A stretch of 64,000 nucleotides of DNA from Cordilura impudica. Taxonomy: Eukaryota; Arthropoda; Insecta; Diptera; Scathophagidae. The notes beneath the pieces are model-generated. The model saw only the letters and a program-made list of their open reading frames with translations, was not told the origin of the DNA and ran no database searches. Location: contig OY821518.1 in the NCBI GenBank assembly GCA_963682025.1, positions 18,078,422 to 18,142,421 of the forward strand, read 5' to 3'. A program made the translations under genes and the position numbers. Below are positions 1-11,905 of the stretch, piece after piece; positions within the stretch are counted from its first letter, which is position 1, and each line of letters opens with the position of its first letter.

Positions 1-1717
1 ATTATAAGTATTATAAGTATTATAAGTATTATAAGTATTATAAGTATTATAAGTATTAAAAGTATTATAAGTATTATAAGTATTATAAGTATTATAATTA
101 TTATAAGTATTTTAAGTATTGTAAGTATTATAAGTATTATAAGTATTATAAGTATTATAAGTATTATAAGTATTATAAGTATTATAAGTATTATAATTAT
201 TATAAGTATTTTAAGTATTGTAAGTATTATAAGTATTATAAGTATTATAATTATTAAAAGTATTATAAGTATTATAAGTATTATAAGTATTATAATTATT
301 ATAATTATTATAAGTATTATAAGTATTGTAAGTATTATAAGTATCATAAGAATTATAAGTATTATAAGTATTATAAGTATTATAAGTATTATAAGTATTA
401 TAAGTATTATAAGTATTATAAGTATTATAAGTATTATAAGTATTATAAGTATTATAAGTATTATAAGTATTATAAGTATTATAAGTATTATAAGTATTAT
501 AAGTATTATAAGTATTATAAGTATTATAAGTATTATAAGTATTATAAGTATTATAGGTATTATGATTATTATTAGTATTATAAATATTATAAGTTTTGTA
601 AGTATTATAGGTATTATAAGTATTAAAAGTATTATAAGTTTATAAGTATTATAAGTATTATAACTATTATAAGTATTATAGGTATTATGATTATTATTAG
701 TATTATAAATATTATAAGTTTTGTAAGTATTATAGGTATTATAGGTATTAAAAGTATTGTAAGTATTATAAGTATTATAATTATTATAAGTATTATAAGT
801 ATTGTAAGTATTATAAGTATTATAAGTATTATAAGTATTATAAGTATTATAAGTATTATAAGTATTATAAGTATTATAAGTATTATAAGTATTATAAGTA
901 TTATAAGTATTATAAGTATTATAAGTATTATAAGTATTATAAGTATTATAAGTATTATAAGTATTATAAGTATTATAAGTATTATAAGTATTATAAGTAT
1001 TATAAGTATTATAAGTATTATAAGTATTATAAGTATTATAAGTATTATAAGTATTATAAGTATTATAAGTATTATAGGTATTATGATTATTATTAGTATT
1101 ATAAATATTATAAGTTTTGTAAGTATTATAGGTATTATAAGTATTAAAAGTATTATAAGTATTATAAGTATTATATATTATAAGTATAATAAGTACTATA
1201 AGTATTATAAGTATTATAAGTATTATAAGTATTATAAGTATTATAAGTATTATAAGTATTATAGGTATTATAAGTATTATAGGTATTATGATTATTATTA
1301 GTATTATAAATATTATAAGTTTTGTAAGTATTATAGGTATTATAAGTATTAAAAGTATTATAAGTATTATAAGTATTATATATTATAGGTATAATAAGTA
1401 CTATAAGTACTATAAATATTATAAGTATTATAAGTATTATAAGTATTATAAGTATTATAAGTATTATAAGTATTATAAGTATTATAAGTATTAAAAGTAT
1501 TATAAGTATTATAAGTATTATAATTATTATAAGTATTTTAAGTATTGTCAGTATTATAAGTATTATAAGTATTATAAGTATTATAAGTATTATAAGTATT
1601 ATAAGTATTATAAGTATTATAAGTATTATAAGTATTATAAGTATTATAAGTATTATATGTATTATAAGTATAATAATTACTATAAGTACTATAAGTATTA
1701 TAAGTAATACAAGTATT
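1..1717. repeat. 9-bp minisatellite (ATTATAAGT)n with higher-order structure
   Basis: About 190 tandem copies of ATTATAAGT run from the left edge to about 1717, with sporadic variants (ATTAAAAGT, ATTGTAAGT, ATTATAGGT). A longer variant block containing GATTATTATTAG followed by TTATAAGTTTTGTAAG recurs at about 563, 689, 1085 and 1290, so part of the array grew by copying multi-unit blocks. Open frames reading Ile-Ile-Ser or Tyr-Tyr-Lys are a by-product of a stop-free 9-bp period and are not genes. The array is cut by the window edge, so its full length is unknown. Confidence 0.97.
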
Positions 1718-3124
1718 TTCTTAAAATTACGAAACAGTCTAACGAGATTTATAAATCAAACAGATTTGTGTTGGTATGAGTATTATAACAACGTCGGATT
1801 TATATCTGTTGCTACTTATACTTATAAATCAATATAATTGTGAGTATGAGTACATCAAAGTAGTTAATTTTTGCATCATAAACTTAAAATTTTATGATTG
1901 AATATGAGCAGCAAAAAGAAACGATTCATTGCTGATCTCTGGTATGAAAATTATAATACTAAAGTCATTACAGCATAGAGGTCAATAAATTTTAAAATAT
2001 TATATGAATAGCGCCATCTTTTTGATTTTTTTTTTATTATCTAAAATAGTCTATGCGAAGCTAGAGTTAGTCACTAACTGCTGATTAAGAAAGCCCAAAA
2101 ATGTAGTTTAAAAATATAAAAACTGTAAGCTGCTACATAATTATAGACCACAAATCTACGCTTGTGTTTGTCTCTTTAATTCAACAAGGAGTACTGGGCT
2201 CTGTTAAATTTCAGTTACCCCACATATATCTGATAATTGAAAAAATTTGTTAGAAGTTTTTAATAAACTGTGAGTGTGAGAAATATTAATCCGACGTAAA
2301 ACAGCATTTTATATTATAACAGAAAGATAATAAGCGAGTTTATTTTATAAAATGTTATATTTGTGTATGATAATAGCATAAACAGCTTTATAATAAGTAA
2401 AATTAAATTTTTAAATAAAACACTCTCAATGATTATATAGTAGAATGGAAATAATTAACGTCAACTAAAATGCTAATAGTCGTAATTCCAAAAATTTTCT
2501 TAGACGTTTTGCTGTAGACTATTTTGACTTTTTCTAATGATTACATTCACCCACTTTTTTGTGTTTTATAAACAGATTTTTATAGAAATTTAAAATGCTA
2601 TTGGAACACATTACTATATGGAAACTAATAGTATTTTTGAAAATTATTTTTGGTCAGTCTTTGACCGCCACACCTTTTTTTGTATATCTCGAAATTTTTA
2701 AAATAATTTGAGCAATGAAAATGGAAAACAACTGAACACATATTTTGGCCAGAAGCAGCTATAAAACAATGAAATCACAAAACGATTGTTAAGACAAAAA
2801 TATATAATGAAAATCACTAGAAGTTTCTTTGTTGCAGTATTAGCCTTTTCGCATTTTAGCTGACGCTACACGTACATATGTACATTTGCGAATCAACATA
2901 CACATAACTACAAACATATATAGAGCATTAAAATTTTAATTTCATAATTATGGCATACTTTTTAACTTTTTTGTTTATTGTTGTTTTATGGTATTTTAAT
3001 TTTAATAGCCATTTTCATATTAATGTGTACTTTGTGTAAAGCACCCTACACCTCTCTGTGGTGAGTATAATTAGTTTGAGTTAATATAACTCAACTTCAG
3101 TCTTGTATAAGAATCAATTTCTAA
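1718..3124. other. AT-rich DNA without recognised genes
   Basis: No ORF of note and no recognised repeat. The only structure seen is a 10-bp inverted pair, ACGTCGGATT near 1788 and AATCCGACGT near 2288, about 500 bp apart, which could be the ends of a small decayed element. Confidence 0.5.
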
Positions 3125-3535
3125 TCTAAATATTAATACGTGAAGGTAAATTTTTATTTCCCTTTTTAAGCAATATGTGGGCACGTAGGAGTATGAAAAT
3201 TGGCATAGATAGATATAGCTCATATGGAGGAGAAGCTGAGAATGATAAAATTTATGTTAAATCTGTCTTAAAAATATACTAAATTAAATAGAATAAAATA
3301 TTTATAATAATTTGTTAAGCCCTGTTAATGTGAATGATTTAAATTATGTATCAGACGCTCTGTGTTGAATTGTGAATTGCTAAAATTGATTAACATACAT
3401 AGGCTCATTTAAATATTCAAAAATTTGTTATATATATGAATTAAAAAAACATTGGATGACGAAAATTTAATGAAAAATTAATATCTCCTAGAATTTTCAC
3501 TCATATTTCGAGTGCTGGGCTTATATTTAATGCTT
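3125..3535 (+). mobile_element. Non-autonomous Helitron-like element, family HN, subtype b (degenerate)
   Basis: It begins TCTAAATATTAATACGTGAAG, close to the start of the copy at 30262 (TCTATATATTAATAAGTGAAG). It shares an internal ATATGGAGGAG / ATAGAGGAGG segment with that copy. The 3' end keeps the family hairpin zone (TCATATTTCGAGTGCTGGGC), but the terminal CTAG is not recognisable. There is no coding sequence. Confidence 0.6.
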
Positions 3536-3666
3536 CTAAATTAATTAGAATTGATTGGTCGTACTTCGGCTCAACTGATTTTATGTCTTTCCTGTAATTG
3601 GAACTTATAATTTAATGCCATATATAAGTAAAATAATAATGCAGCCAGCTCATCAACAATTAGATA

Positions 3667-4124
3667 TCTATAATATTAATAGGAAAGGCGATTTCTTGTG
3701 ACCAATGTAACTTTGTCAATTTTACCACGACTTTGACCAAACGTACCTCATTTGAGAGGTGTTTCTTTTTAGCTGTCCAATAGATTTATAGATTTTTATT
3801 TCTTCATATTTTATATATATTTTTTCCAGTAAAAAGCCTTTCAAATTGCTACAACACATCCATAAAATTATACAATGCTGTGTGTGTTTATTAAATTTGC
3901 TAATGTGTTTGCAAGAATTGTATATGAAAAGCCCTGTGTTGAATTGAAAAATAACTTTGGAAAAAACCAATAACGACAATAACGCAATCGATATTTTAAA
4001 GTGTTAAGTTATGATTTGGCTGAAATTGATTGCATACCTTTAGAGTCTTATAAAATAATTTATGAAAGGAAAAATAAAAATTACTAGAATTTGCACTCGA
4101 ATTTCGAGGGCTGAGATCTGCTAG
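3667..4124 (+). mobile_element. Non-autonomous Helitron-like element, family HN, subtype a (full length)
   Basis: It starts TCTATAATATTAATAGG after an A and ends in CTAG before a T, which is the Helitron A|TC...CTRR|T pattern. About 15 bases before the 3' end sits the hairpin CTCGA-ATT-TCGAG. The conserved 5' block (GGCGATTTCTTGTGACC) and 3' block (GAATTTGCACTCGAATTTCG) recur in about ten copies in this window. No protein is encoded. The assignment rests on end structure alone and no Rep/helicase source element is present. Confidence 0.72.
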
Positions 4125-4484
4125 TTTTAAAATGGCTTTTGTGGCCATTTAACTAATTTCATAATGTAGGGTATTACTTAATAGGTATTACTGCAGAAAT
4201 AAATGTAAAAGCTAATTGAAATATATTGATGTTATTACCAAAGTACATAAGCGCTTAACCAATAAACTATTTAATTCCGAATAATTTATATCTGGTAGGA
4301 AATCTTGTAATGACATATTTCAAAAAAAAATATTATTCAAATTATTTACAAAATAAAGTTTGACTAACATATTAAGAGACATTGCAATCTAATAGATGGT
4401 AATATCAAGCTTATGCAGATATTTAAATTGTAAGCTAGTTTTTGTAGATTTTTTTTCCTTAACACCTTCATTTCCAATTTTTTC
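4125..4484. other. AT-rich spacer, nothing recognised
   Basis: No gene or repeat recognised. Short overlapping ORFs on both strands are low-complexity. Confidence 0.5.
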
Positions 4485-4815
4485 TACTTTTGTTCCATTT
4501 AAGGATCCACAAAATGAAAAATTTTTCTCCGCTGTTTCACATACACAATTCTTGTGTAGTATTTTTCGCAACGAAGATTTTCAGCTCAAAATTTAAAAAA
4601 AAACCACACTTGCGCCAAAAGTCTTTTTTTTCGCAAAAGCCAAGTTTTGAAGATACATTCCAGAAAAATGTGAGCCGAAATCAAAAATCTAAATAGAGGG
4701 ATGGATGGGCAAATTCAAGACGTACATTTTAAAAATAACCCCAGCTCAAATAGTTCAAGTATGTGAGGTGTACAGTAATTTGAATGCAATAGGGGCGATT
4801 CGTCCCGCTGTGCAG
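4485..4815 (+). repeat. Interspersed repeat family C, single arm
   Basis: The sequence from the CGCAACGAAGATTTTCAGCT motif through GGGATGGATGGGCAAATTCA to GTCCCGCTGTGC matches the right arm of the fold-back at 19245-20035 (TCAGCTGAAAATT, GGGATCGATGGGCAAATTCA, GTCCCACTGTGCG). Only one arm is present here. The 66-68 aa ORFs inside it are not conserved proteins. Confidence 0.65.
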
Positions 4816-5785
4816 TGCCATAATATAATGTAATAACATTTTTTATAATCACCACCCGTTGTAAATTATTTCCATTATTTCGCCTAAATGTAATTATTGG
4901 GAATGAATGTGAGTTTTTGGTGAATTTTGAAATTTAACTAATTTATAAATGCCTAAGTAATCAATCTGTTTTAAATTACATGACGCTGAATATATTTAGA
5001 ACGTAATGTAACTACTTAGTTACGCTGCTACCAGTTGGTGACAAACAACGTACAATGTTTAAGTGGGAGTAACTGTTATATTTTTTAATATCACTAAAAC
5101 TATATTATTTATATAATTGACATGCGGCACGTAACGTTTTTTTTTTCTCTTTTTTGAAAGACTGAAGTTAAATAAATGCTTAATTAATTCCGGTTTTTTT
5201 ATTTATTTGATTAATTTTACAAAGTCCTGGAGAGATGATTTGTTTAGATAATGGTGTGAATTTTTACAAATGTTTTTTTTTTCTATATTTTATTTGAATA
5301 TTTATGTGGCTCATTGTTAAGAATAACCTTAATTTAATATATAATTTTCTTTTGTTTATCATAGTGGTAGGTGGGCTATACGTATATACTTATTAAAGAT
5401 AATAATCGTGACATTTAGGTAGACATATTTTGTTTGCTATATTTAAAAATCCTTGACAAACATAAAAAGTTTACTCATAATTAATTGATAGTTCATGAAA
5501 AAGAACGATATTTCAGTGTAGGTATTAAAAAAGAAAGCTATAATAAAATACCATTAAATAGCCAATTTGTTTAATTATTAGATTTGGCAAAAAGTTCCTG
5601 TAAATACTAGATTATATTAAGAATTGTTATTGAAAACCGAGTTGAGTGAAGAGGGGAGTGGTTTAGTTTCTATCTTTACTCTCGTTTTTTTTTTTTCTGT
5701 TATAAACGATATGGCAAACGTGATATAATTATAAAAGAATCATAGTTTCATTTCTTTGGTGCTAAACAGCTTCCAAAGGCGTTAA
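4816..5785. other. AT-rich spacer with homopolymer T runs
   Basis: No gene or repeat recognised over about 970 bases. Confidence 0.5.
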
Positions 5786-6106
5786 TATAAACGCAAATTC
5801 TAGGAAATTTTATTTTCTCATTATATAGCCAATTCACAAACCAACAAAAAACAGACACATTTCTATTAGAAACACATTAACAAATTTAATAAACTCACAT
5901 ATAGCATTGTATAATTTGATGTATGTGTTAGTAGCAGCTTTAAATGCAATTTACTCAAAAAAAGGAAAACATTTTAAAATCAGTAGATCTGCAAATCGGC
6001 TAAAAAGCAATACCTTTCAAATAATATACGTTTGGTCAAGATCGGGATAAAGCGGTGGAACAAAACATCAGTCTCAAGAAATCGCCTAGCCTATTAATAA
6101 TATAGA
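5786..6106 (-). mobile_element. Helitron-like HN-a copy, 3'-truncated
   Basis: On the minus strand the 5' end TCTATATTATTAATAGGCTAG lies at 6106 and the body runs leftward to the AATTTCCTAGAATTTGCG block near 5793. The hairpin and CTAG end are missing. Confidence 0.68.
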
Positions 6107-6312
6107 TATCGAGAAATTGAAAAATAGTAAATCTTATATATAAAAATGAGTTTTCTATGTTTGTATGTTTGTATGATTGCACCGTTCGTCTTGAATTTTT
6201 TACAGTAGATAACTGCCAATCTGGATGGAAAAATAGGCACTTCCCATATAAAAAAAAATCTTAATATCTTATAACATATAATATCTGGAATACTACGACA
6301 GTTCTGAAACTA

Positions 6313-9184
6313 TGTACATTAGGGTGGCCCTTCGTTATATGGAGGAAAAAAAAAGTGTTCAAACTGTCGTTCTCACCCCCCATAAATATGCGAATAGCAA
6401 AAAAACTGAGAAATGCAAAGTTTTAGGCCAATCAGAAAACGTTTAGTCGTGGCGCAAAGCGATTGAAAATTTCAAGTGTGTTTATATAGGGAAAATATGA
6501 CTTTTTTTCAGATTTTACGAAAATTTCGTTCTATAGTTTAATTTTTCCCACAAGCTGTTATATAATTCAGGATCAGTATTAAATTATCCCTTCAAAAGGC
6601 TTTCAAACTTCAAAATCGAATTAAACCTCGCCAAGAAATAGCAAATGCCCCAGACCACTTTTGTGTCAAAAAAAAAAACTAGGTCATGAAATTTGATGGC
6701 ATTTTTTTCAACTTTGAGAAATTGATTAAAGCCATCATTCTTTTTTGGTCCCTATACTTATAAGTACTCAGATATGAAGTATTGTTTTATTACCACTTTG
6801 TTAGCCTATTGCACATTGAGACCGAAAATTGGAAATTTTTTTGATAAAATTTTTAAAACTCCCTTTTCAAGTTTGAAAAAACTTTCTTAGACAAAATTTA
6901 AAAAAAAATGAATCTATCACTTTAAGCTTTTATTGACTACATATTGCAGATTAAGTGTTTGAATTTTTAAGTAAATCCCTCAGCCAGAATTTTTTTGACA
7001 AAGATTTTATTTTTACGGATTTTGAGAAAAATTGGATTTTTGTGAAATATTCTGTAAATGTACTCTTTCTAAATATTTTGTATCAAAAATTCATCAATGG
7101 TCTACTTTTAGATGTTATGTTTTATCTTAATTGCCTAGGGTTTCGGAAAAAAATAATACGACTCAATTAACCCTTTTGGAATTGGGGTCACATATGACCC
7201 CAAGCTAATAAAAGACAATTTATTCAAAAAATCCAAATATTTTGTAAGTGCTGTCCAATTTTTAGATGCGACACTTAAAATATAATAACGGAATGTGTAG
7301 AAGTTTTGCTCCAAAAATTTGGGTAAATCCGAGAACGTTAACCCATTATTTGCCAAGGCCAGCTTTGGATTTTAAGATATTTTTAAGTAAAAATTACCTA
7401 AAACGAGTTTTTCTATTAAACTCGTTGATACCACTATTTAGAATTTAAGAAAAATAATTCGGTTAATTTTTATTTATTTAACTCTTCAGTACTCCTGTGA
7501 TCAAAATTATCCATTGTGATATATCTCTGGTGCAATTATCTGCTTATTGCTCGCAAATATAAATTAAAACAACTTTTAACCAATTTTGTTATAAAATTAC
7601 TTTATGTAATAAAGTAATAGTTGAAATTCTTGCTGTCTCACCCACCAATTTGGTGGATATTGATAAAAAATGCCAAAAAAAAATTTCAGGTCAATCGGTG
7701 AAGATGCCATTACTTATAATGGTTGACATTTTTTGATTTTTTATAATCTTCAATGTCACCTAAATGTTTTGAGACTTCTACCATTTTATTTCCCAGTTTC
7801 AAATAGTTTATTAAATAAAAGTAAATTTCAAATATAATAATATATATATAAGGTAATATTAAATTAAAACTACTCTTAATGGAATAAATTACTAAATTAA
7901 ATCATAGTGAATTTCAAAAAACGTCCTATTTTTTAGACATATGACCTAAGTTGTTTTAATTTATATTCGCGAGCAATAAGCAGATAATTGCACCAGAGAT
8001 ATATCACAATGGATAATTTTGATCCCAGGAGCACTGAAGGGTTAAATAAATAGAAATTAACCGAATTATTTTTTCTAAATTCTAAATAGTGGTATCAACG
8101 AGCTTATTAGAAAAACTCGTTTTAGGTCATTTTTATTTTAAAATATCTTAAAATCCAACGCTGGCCTTGACAAATAATGGGTTAGCGTTCTCGGATTTAT
8201 CCCAAATTTTTGGAGTGAAGCTTCTACACATTTGGTTATTATATTTTAAGTGTCCCATCTAAAAATTTGACAGCACTTACAAAATATTTGAATTTTTTAC
8301 ATAAATTGTCTTTTATTAGTGTGGTGTCATATGTGACACCAATTCCAAAACGGGAAGGGAGTCATATTATTTTTTTCCGAAACCCTAGGCTACTAAGATA
8401 AAGCATTACATTAAAAAGTAGACCATTGGTGAATTTTTGATGCAAAATATTTAGAAATAGTACATTTACAGAATATTTTACAAAAATCCCATTTTTCTCG
8501 AAATCCGCAAAAATAAAATCCTTGCCAAAAAAATTCTGGTATAGGGCTTTACCTAAAAATTCACACAGTTAATCTCTAATATACAACTAAAAGATCTTAA
8601 AGAGCCAGATCAAGTTTTTTAAATTTTGTTTAAGAAATTTTTCCAAAACTTGAAAAAGGAGTTTTCAAAACTTTATCAAAAAAATTTTCCATCTTCGGTC
8701 TCAATGATTAATAGGTTAGCAAGTGGTAATAAAACAATACTTCATATCTGAGTACTTACAGGTATAGGGACTAAAAAAAAAAGTCAGCTTTAATTAATTT
8801 CTTGAAGTTGAAAAAAATGCCATCAAATATTATGACCTAGTTTTTTTTGGCACAAAAGTGGTCTAGGGCATTTGCTATTTCTTGGCCAGTTTTTATTCGA
8901 TTTTGAAATTTTATAGCCTCTTGGAAAAAAAAAATTCAACATTGATCCCGAATTATATAACAATTTGTCGGAAAAATTAAAATATAGGATGAAATTTTTG
9001 TAAAATCTGAAAAATGTCATATTTTCCCCATATAAACACACTTGAAATTTTCAATCGCGTTGAGCACCCTCTAAATGATTTTTGATTGGCCCAAAACTTT
9101 GTATTTCTCACGTTTTTCTATTCGCATATTTCTAGGGGGCGGCCCAGTCAATAACTCACAATCTTTTTTTGACCCTAATGTACA
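6313..9184. mobile_element. Long fold-back element FB1 (about 2.87 kb)
   Basis: The ends are TGTACATTAGGGTGG and its complement ...GACCCTAATGTACA. The left arm (6313 to about 7575) is an imperfect reverse complement of the right arm (about 7950-9184), with landmarks in mirror order: ATATGCGAATAG, TTTATATAGGGAAAATATGAC, TTTCTCAAA, GGGGTCACATATGACCCC, CCCATTATTTGCCAAGGCCAG, CGATATATCTCTGGTGC-like AGATATATCAC. The unpaired centre is about 380 bp. There is no coding sequence. Related partial copies lie at 46893-47625 and 62961-64000. The superfamily is unassigned and the target duplication is not clear because the flanks continue the palindrome. Confidence 0.85.
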
Positions 9185-9190
9185 TGTATA

Positions 9191-11534
9191 TTAGGGTGAC
9201 AGCAGTTTGTATGAAAGAACTTTTTGGTCGGATTATGAGGTGACACTGGATTATTCGTATTAGCCGGATTATTGTGACACTGGATATAAAACTTGAGTGC
9301 ACAAAATTGGAGCCAAATCGGACAATGCTTTCTGTGCGCGCATTGAGTTCAAAGTTCAGATATGCATTTATATGTAAATATTATCAAAAAAATCATTTTG
9401 TTATTAATAACAAATAATAAAAATAATTAAACTAATTAATAAGGCATATGCTAAAGTAAATTATCTTTCTAATAAAGTAACAAAATCTATTATCGGTTGA
9501 ACAACAGACGATTTATTTCAAGTTCCCCAGACAATAAATGCGCCGCAGACCACTTGATTGAGAAAATCGAGCTCACATTTTTAAAGACTTTGAAATAATT
9601 CAAACAATAACATTTTTCATTTTCCTTATTCCACAATTATTTTATTTAAAGTATTTTGCATCTCGTCTATTGCTATGCCCTTCTCAATTACTGTCAAAAC
9701 GGTACGTGTTTTTTACCACTATCTCCAATTTTACTTTTTCAAAAATTTTGTTCAAGAAATTTTCCGAAATCGGCGACAGGACCTTAAGGTCTTATTAAAA
9801 AAATATTTGCGATGAAAAATCCCAAATATTGCTTTATGGTATCCTGGTCTAAATATTAAGAGGGCAGCGTGTTTATTTCAGCGGATTTTAAGAAATATAT
9901 TTTTCATACTTCTTCAACTTTATGTCTATATTTTTTTTTTTTTTTTTTTTTTGGTATTTTCATGTTTCAGATACATTTTGTCAAAATATTATACTGCTTT
10001 ACACAAGTTCTCAATCTTGTAAATTAAGGTTAAATTGAAACACTATGAACTGTCCCTCCTTATTATCAAAACTCAGATTTAAGGAAATTTTCAAATGTTT
10101 AAATAAAATATCGAAATAATATATATTTGTAGATTTCGATAAAACTTGTTGATAATGTTTTATTAATTCTAAAAAATAATATTCTGAACTTATTTTTTGA
10201 AATTAACCCATGGGGTTAAATCGACTCTTTATGAAAATATTTAATTATTTTCTTCATCAGTTTTTTTTTAAATAAAACAAATTCAATGTATTTATAAAAT
10301 TGCTCAAGTTTATTCGCTATTTTATGAAAATGTTAGATTAGTTAGTTTCTATATTTAATACAGTGTAAGTAAATTTGTATGTCGAGGGCTTATATTCAAA
10401 AAGTGCTATCTGCATCAATAATTATTTTAATCATAATCATGTGTGATATCAAAATTAATATTATATTTGACAGATGTATCAGAGAATAGTTTGAAATCAA
10501 AAACTAATAAATAAAAAAACCGAGAACAAGTTTTGTCACAATCCATGCGCAAAAATATATATTATGTAGTAATTTTGACATCGAGAGTACCCCACGGGTT
10601 AATTTCAAAAAATAAGTCCAGAATATTATTTTTTGTAGTTAATAAAATATTATCAACAAGCCTTATCGAAATTCTTCCACAATTTTATATTATTTCGATA
10701 TTTTGTTTTAAAAAATATAAATCTCCTTAGATTTGACTTTTTTCCTTAAAGAGGAGAGACAGTTTGTAGTGTTTCAATTTAACCTTAATTTACATATGAA
10801 AACACCAAAAAGTTGAAAAGGTATGAAAAATCAAATTTTTCTTAAAATCCGCTGAACTTAAAACGCTACCGTTGCCATATTTAGACCAGGATATCTTCAA
10901 TATTTGGCGCGTTTAATCACTTCTATCCAGTTAATAAGACCGTATAGTCCAATCGTTGGTTTCGGAAAATTTATTGAACAAAATTTTAAAAAGTAAAATT
11001 GGAGATTTTGAAATAGTGTTAAAAATACGTACCGTTTTTAAATTATTTAGAACGGCATGACAATAGACGAGGTGCAAAATACTTTAAATAAGATCATTTT
11101 GGGATCAGGAAAATGCAAAATGTTATTGTTGTAAATTATTTCGATGTTTATAAAAATGTGATCTCAATTTTCTTAATCAAGTGGTCTCCGGTGCATTTAT
11201 TACCTGAGGAAGTTGATATAACGTGGCTTATATTCAACCGATAATACATTTTATTTTATTAGAAAGATAATTTACTCTAGATTATGGTTTATTAAGTAAT
11301 TTAATTGAAACGAAATTATTAATAACAAAACTCTTTTGAATAATTATTTTTTTTTTTTTTTTTGCTAATTTTTACATATAAATGCATATTTGAACTTTGA
11401 ACTTAAAGCGCGTCCAGAAAGCATTGTCCGATTTGGCTCAAATTTTGCGAACTAAAGTTCTACATCCATTGTCACAATAATCCGGCCCGCACGATTTGAA
11501 ATTCAAAAAAACAAAAAAATGGCTGTCACCCTAA
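9191..11534. mobile_element. Long fold-back element FB2 (about 2.34 kb)
   Basis: The ends are TTAGGGTGACAGC and its complement GCTGTCACCCTAA. The left arm (9191 to about 10230) pairs with the right arm (about 10590-11534): for example AATCGGACAATGCTTTCTG at 9327 against CAGAAAGCATTGTCCGATT near 11420, and TTAACCCATGGGG against CCCCACGGGTTAA near the centre. Its sequence differs from FB1, but both begin with TTAGGGTG, which suggests related ends. No protein is encoded. It lies 6 bp beyond FB1. Confidence 0.85.
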
Positions 11535-11905
11535 TCTGCATATTAATATAATTTGAAGAGTTGTGAAAAAAAGAGTGGGCGTGACATCCCCCATAACTGG
11601 AGTACTATAATAGATAAAGTCTCTTTTGACTTTGTGTGAGTTCATAAGTTATCAACGTTGCTAGTCGGAAAAAAACGGGTGGAATAAGGCTTGGTACCCG
11701 CCCCCCCCCCACATACAAAGTGAATATTAAATGTCATATATCTGGAGTATTGTAATAGTGAATGCCTTTGTAAGAGTTCATGAGTTATTAATGTGAGTAG
11801 TGGGAAAAAATGGGCTATATCGGACTAAAGGGGCTGGCAAAAAATTAAGTAATATGAAAATGACAGTCTTGAAAATTTTGACAGGCACATTACTTTCCTT
11901 TGTAA

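Noticed and set aside
687..1494. Open frames of 204 and 68 codons in the 9-bp array (Ile/Ser or Tyr/Lys repeats)
   Set aside because: A 9-bp unit with two stop-free frames gives long ORFs automatically; no start context, no complexity.
1..1717. CRISPR-like array
   Set aside because: No spacers; simple tandem repeat in a eukaryotic genome.
1788..2297. MITE bounded by ACGTCGGATT / AATCCGACGT
   Set aside because: Only 10 bp pair, no second copy and no target duplication; kept only as a remark.
6955..9041. 60-73 aa frames within FB1 on both strands
   Set aside because: They appear in mirrored positions in the two arms, with no conserved motif; by-products of AT-rich inverted sequence.
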